From: Rhizobium sp. CSW-27
GTDB lineage: Bacteria > Pseudomonadota > Alphaproteobacteria > Rhizobiales > Rhizobiaceae
Length of the DNA stretch: 44,486 nt
Direction of reading: 5' to 3'
Assembly (NCBI RefSeq): GCF_018760785.1
Contig: NZ_JAHHZO010000021.1
Location: 1 to 44,486, forward strand
Part shown: piece by piece, positions 43,101 through 44,486 of the stretch
Numbering within the stretch: position 1 is the first letter of the stretch
Layout of the letters: every line of letters starts with the position of its first letter
The notes under the pieces: model-generated
What the model was told of the DNA's origin: nothing
Seen by the model: only the letters and a program-made list of their open reading frames with translations
Databases searched by the model: none
Translations under genes and position numbers: made by a program

Positions 43101-43980
43101 GCGCTTGACTGGTTATGAGCCAAGGGACCTTTCACGGCTGCTATCCAAGATGGAATCAATATCCATCGCAACGACCCCGCTGGAAGCGGAAAACAAAATC
43201 CACGCCTTGCTGACCAGCGGCGACACACGCCGCTCTTTCCCTCTGCCGCCGATCAGTCTTTCGGTCTCGCTGGCCGGAGGCAGGATTCGGCTCGATGGCA
43301 CTGGCCGGGAGGCAGACAGGCTGCATGTTTCCCTCGCAGGAACCGCCGATGTCGCGGACCGGCAACTCGACGCGCGCCTGTCCCTGGCCTACATACCGCC
43401 CCCGCTCTCTCTGGTTCCGGAGGGCCCGATCATCGCCTGCCGGCTTTCCGGCGGCGCGGACGGACTAACGCTGTCCATCGACGAATCCGGTCTGACGCGC
43501 TATCTGCGACAGCATACAGCCGAACACACGCGTCGCGAGGTCGAAGCCCTGCAGGCAGGCCTCCAGGAAAAGCAGCGCCTGCAGCGCGAAATCATGCTGT
43601 TCCGGCTCGAGCATGCCCCTTCTGCCGATGTCCCTGAGAAGGTCAGGGATAAAGAGCAAGAGCATTCTGCTCCGGCGCCCGACACCGGAAGCGCAGCGCC
43701 AAAGCCGGAAATGCCGCCACAAACGCGACCTGCAGCCAGACAGACCGATGCAATCCGGTCACCCGCAATGTCCATGTCGCCGGTGCCTCCCGCCGCAGAC
43801 CTCCATGACCGTCACCGCTATTCCGCCCCCCCGGACACGGCAAAGCCCGAACAACCGGAAGAGCAGCAAGCCCCACCATCGCCATCCGGCGCAACGCCCG
43901 AGCCTGACGCCGTTGAACTCATGATCCAGTCAATTCTTGCGGAAGAAAACCGCCAGCGAAAGGCAAAGCAAGACCAGTGA
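40162..43980 (+). CDS. AsmA-family protein in T6SS operon
   Basis: A 1272-residue protein with one N-terminal membrane segment (about 5-27) and a giant periplasmic part. A strong GGAGG site precedes the ATG. The N-terminus is typical AsmA (LAPYLVDRSVVRNVLEKQI, GAIDFQLLPFPSLKLAEVRVG). The C-terminal AsmA-2 part (about 930-1090) includes ASGDGSLDIRNLRL and GRIRLDGTGREADRLHV. A coiled-coil (about 1115-1150) and a Pro/Gln-rich tail follow. AsmA-like proteins are thought to bridge the periplasm and move phospholipids to the outer membrane. It is the last gene of the tssK block, 138 bases behind ppkA. Its role in secretion is unknown; some rhizobial T6SS loci may share it. Confidence 0.85.
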   Translation: MLGRVLLIGSGLFVVLLIAALLAPYLVDRSVVRNVLEKQISGLMQSPVTIRGAIDFQLLPFPSLKLAEVRVGADTPRNLRLEVSQLSMRMEIGPLLSGEARIFDLRLNRPKLFLPIDGTGIRNLGQTPSFAGRTGQIVIEDIHVENGEMHLIDARSGQVRSARDISAVVAAASMQGPWRGEGRGLFEGREGSFSFLSGRANQPREDIPLRVRFRPQSHPVDVQLDGHLVHEEARLAYRGNFSIVSASSNSQGAISEASDWSSWHVKGAFEVTGEQLLIPSYRLETKGRPLPYAVTGRAKLDLGAQPAFVLTAEGQQIDLKRLGRWNDRAGPEDPLQETALRQLEHLVAKLAMIPFPQMPGRVTLRLPVIALKDAMLQDLHLDMEPRPFGTKVTRLDVILPGRTRLQASGDMTFNEVPAFEGTVSVMSEDASGLSRWLVGPAVAGPDLQTPAQLTTKATITPFIQRFDGLDVNIGATRIAGLVERRTPDELASSLHISLKGAHIDLDATQAYVASLLQSQTVTHVLEGHGITVPLRMSPVAASGLVADIAEADVSVADGIVTVERLALHNVAGADLAGHARFDAGFSGEGEVKFASPDPTAFLRMASDRLRAIPLLNWLAGNSQWYRDTELNAEFHRSRSTGGHAIRIEGKSNGSTVTADVVLPMRMDDANNGGSAVAATISNPSGATLLAQTGLTSAAMVAPGPATLTVKAGMRDAAVDATVDLATKTTSVGISGLFEIAGHEIWTNKARLSLMSEDIGSVIDQARMETPTLPEGTAVELLADIAIDTDLLRLDSIEGRLAGVGVRGWLTIASHVTPPAISGSLSFEEINISRLGDIILQPRQRSEGRKAVTEASFPGLAGRVEVTSESVFAGSLGTARKASAQVYLDRNGITLKELTALWRDGQIGGQLALSKAGGLGLLQMQIRGKDIAMAPLPDATGREIASDGKLTFSFTADAVGNNQDQMLRSASGDGSLDIRNLRLTGYEPRDLSRLLSKMESISIATTPLEAENKIHALLTSGDTRRSFPLPPISLSVSLAGGRIRLDGTGREADRLHVSLAGTADVADRQLDARLSLAYIPPPLSLVPEGPIIACRLSGGADGLTLSIDESGLTRYLRQHTAEHTRREVEALQAGLQEKQRLQREIMLFRLEHAPSADVPEKVRDKEQEHSAPAPDTGSAAPKPEMPPQTRPAARQTDAIRSPAMSMSPVPPAADLHDRHRYSAPPDTAKPEQPEEQQAPPSPSGATPEPDAVELMIQSILAEENRQRKAKQDQ

Positions 43981-44013
43981 ATACAACGGAAGATTATTCT
44001 TGTGCCGGCGGTG

Positions 44014-44360
44014 CTACTGGATGGAATCTAACGCTTGGTGCCCGCGCCTGACGGCGGCGATGATTTTGTCGGGATCTGCGGTCCAAGTGAAGGGCTTTGG
44101 CTTTTTGTTGTGGTCCACGAGGAAACGGTTGATGGCGGCCTGAAGATCGACGACGGAATGGAAAACGCCGCGTTTCAGACGCCGCTTCGACAGCCTGGCG
44201 AAGAAACCCTCCACCGCGTTGAGCCATGAGCATGAGGTCGGAGTGAAGTGGAAGGTGAAACGCTCGTGACGGTCGAGCCAGGCCCTCACCTTTGGATGCT
44301 TGTGGGCAGCATAGTTGTCGAGGATGACATGGACGGCCTTGTCGTCCGGCACCTGGGCGT
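44014..44360 (-). pseudogene. IS630-family transposase remnant, interrupted by a second IS
   Basis: The minus-strand frame codes about 115 residues: the C-terminal half of a different IS630-type DDE transposase. It holds the second catalytic Asp (VHVILDNYAAHKHP), FHFTPTSCSWLNAVEGFF with the catalytic Glu, and ends LDSIQ-stop. Its 5' part is replaced at 44360/44361 by the end of the other element with a TA at the joint, so it is broken. The outer end of the remnant probably lies near 43995-44013 (TA at 43995), 15 bases after the asmA stop. Confidence 0.85.
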
Positions 44361-44486
44361 TAGAGCGTTTCCCTTTCATGCTGGATCGTAACCACATGAT
44401 GTGAAGAAGTTGCGAGCCTCTTGTGGCTCGACGAGGTCAATCAGTTTCCCGATCCTGTCCCAAAGGCCAGTTACGGTGCGCTCTGC
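44361..44486 (-). mobile_element. 3' end of IS630-family element (right copy)
   Basis: Exact reverse complement of bases 1-126: TA target, the outer end GAGCGTTTCCC, and the end of the transposase gene. It is inserted in the older IS630 remnant at 44014-44360. It points into the window on the minus strand, opposite to the left copy, and continues beyond the window edge. Confidence 0.85.
44376..44486 (-). CDS. IS630-family transposase, C-terminal tail (partial, right copy)
   Basis: Same 36 codons and TGA stop as at 1-111, here on the minus strand running in from the window edge. It contains the AERTVTGLW motif and the final CGYDPA. The catalytic core is outside the window. Confidence 0.8.
   Translation of the reverse strand, partial: AERTVTGLWDRIGKLIDLVEPQEARNFFTSCGYDPA

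Overview
This 44.5 kb window is an almost complete type VI secretion system (T6SS) locus from a GC-rich alphaproteobacterium, most likely Hyphomicrobiales (Rhizobiales). The pointers are an imp-type T6SS without TssJ, an IalB-family protein, a DUF1036 protein, a periplasmic caspase-family protein, and FHA/PppA/PpkA post-translational control. I cannot name the genus. The first and last 126 bases are identical in inverted orientation. Both are the 3' end of the same IS630-family element, so the window looks like a complete contig broken at a repeated insertion sequence, although two real inverted IS copies could also flank the locus.

Left flank (1-1.5 kb): IS630 tail, a DUF1036 gene whose stop codon sits on the IS junction, a small secreted protein, a long perfect hairpin and a tiny lipoprotein. 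Left effector block (1.5-9.6 kb): a leftward operon tagH(FHA) - polymorphic-toxin-like protein - candidate immunity protein, and a divergent rightward operon vgrG - PAAR/lipase effector - ankyrin immunity protein - DUF4123 adaptor.

Main leftward block (29.2 down to 9.6 kb): a type V autotransporter with 261-bp internal tandem repeats, an IalB-like protein, an OmpA-like peptidoglycan-binding protein, tssA, tssB, tssC, hcp, tssE, tssF, tssG, clpV, a secreted caspase-like protein with a peptidoglycan-binding-like tail, and a membrane-anchored M23 endopeptidase/lytic-transglycosylase fusion. Across a 526-bp AT-rich divergent region runs the rightward block (29.7-44.0 kb): tssK, tssL (DotU-OmpA), tssM, tagF, pppA, ppkA and a large AsmA-family protein. 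The right end holds a degenerate IS630 fragment interrupted by the second copy of the flanking IS.

How the parts fit: TssB/TssC/Hcp/VgrG/PAAR form the contractile needle, TssA/E/F/G/K the baseplate, TssL/TssM the inner-membrane complex, and ClpV recycles the sheath. PpkA, PppA, TagH and TagF form the phosphorylation switch. Two effector-immunity pairs are visible: a PAAR-lipase with an ankyrin protein, and a new-looking toxin with a small acidic protein. No TssJ outer-membrane lipoprotein is present. Instead the locus carries an unusual number of envelope genes: two OmpA-type domains, a cell-wall hydrolase, a caspase/peptidoglycan-binding protein, AsmA, an autotransporter and IalB. These may supply cell-wall passage and outer-membrane docking. 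No tRNA, rRNA or CRISPR array was seen.
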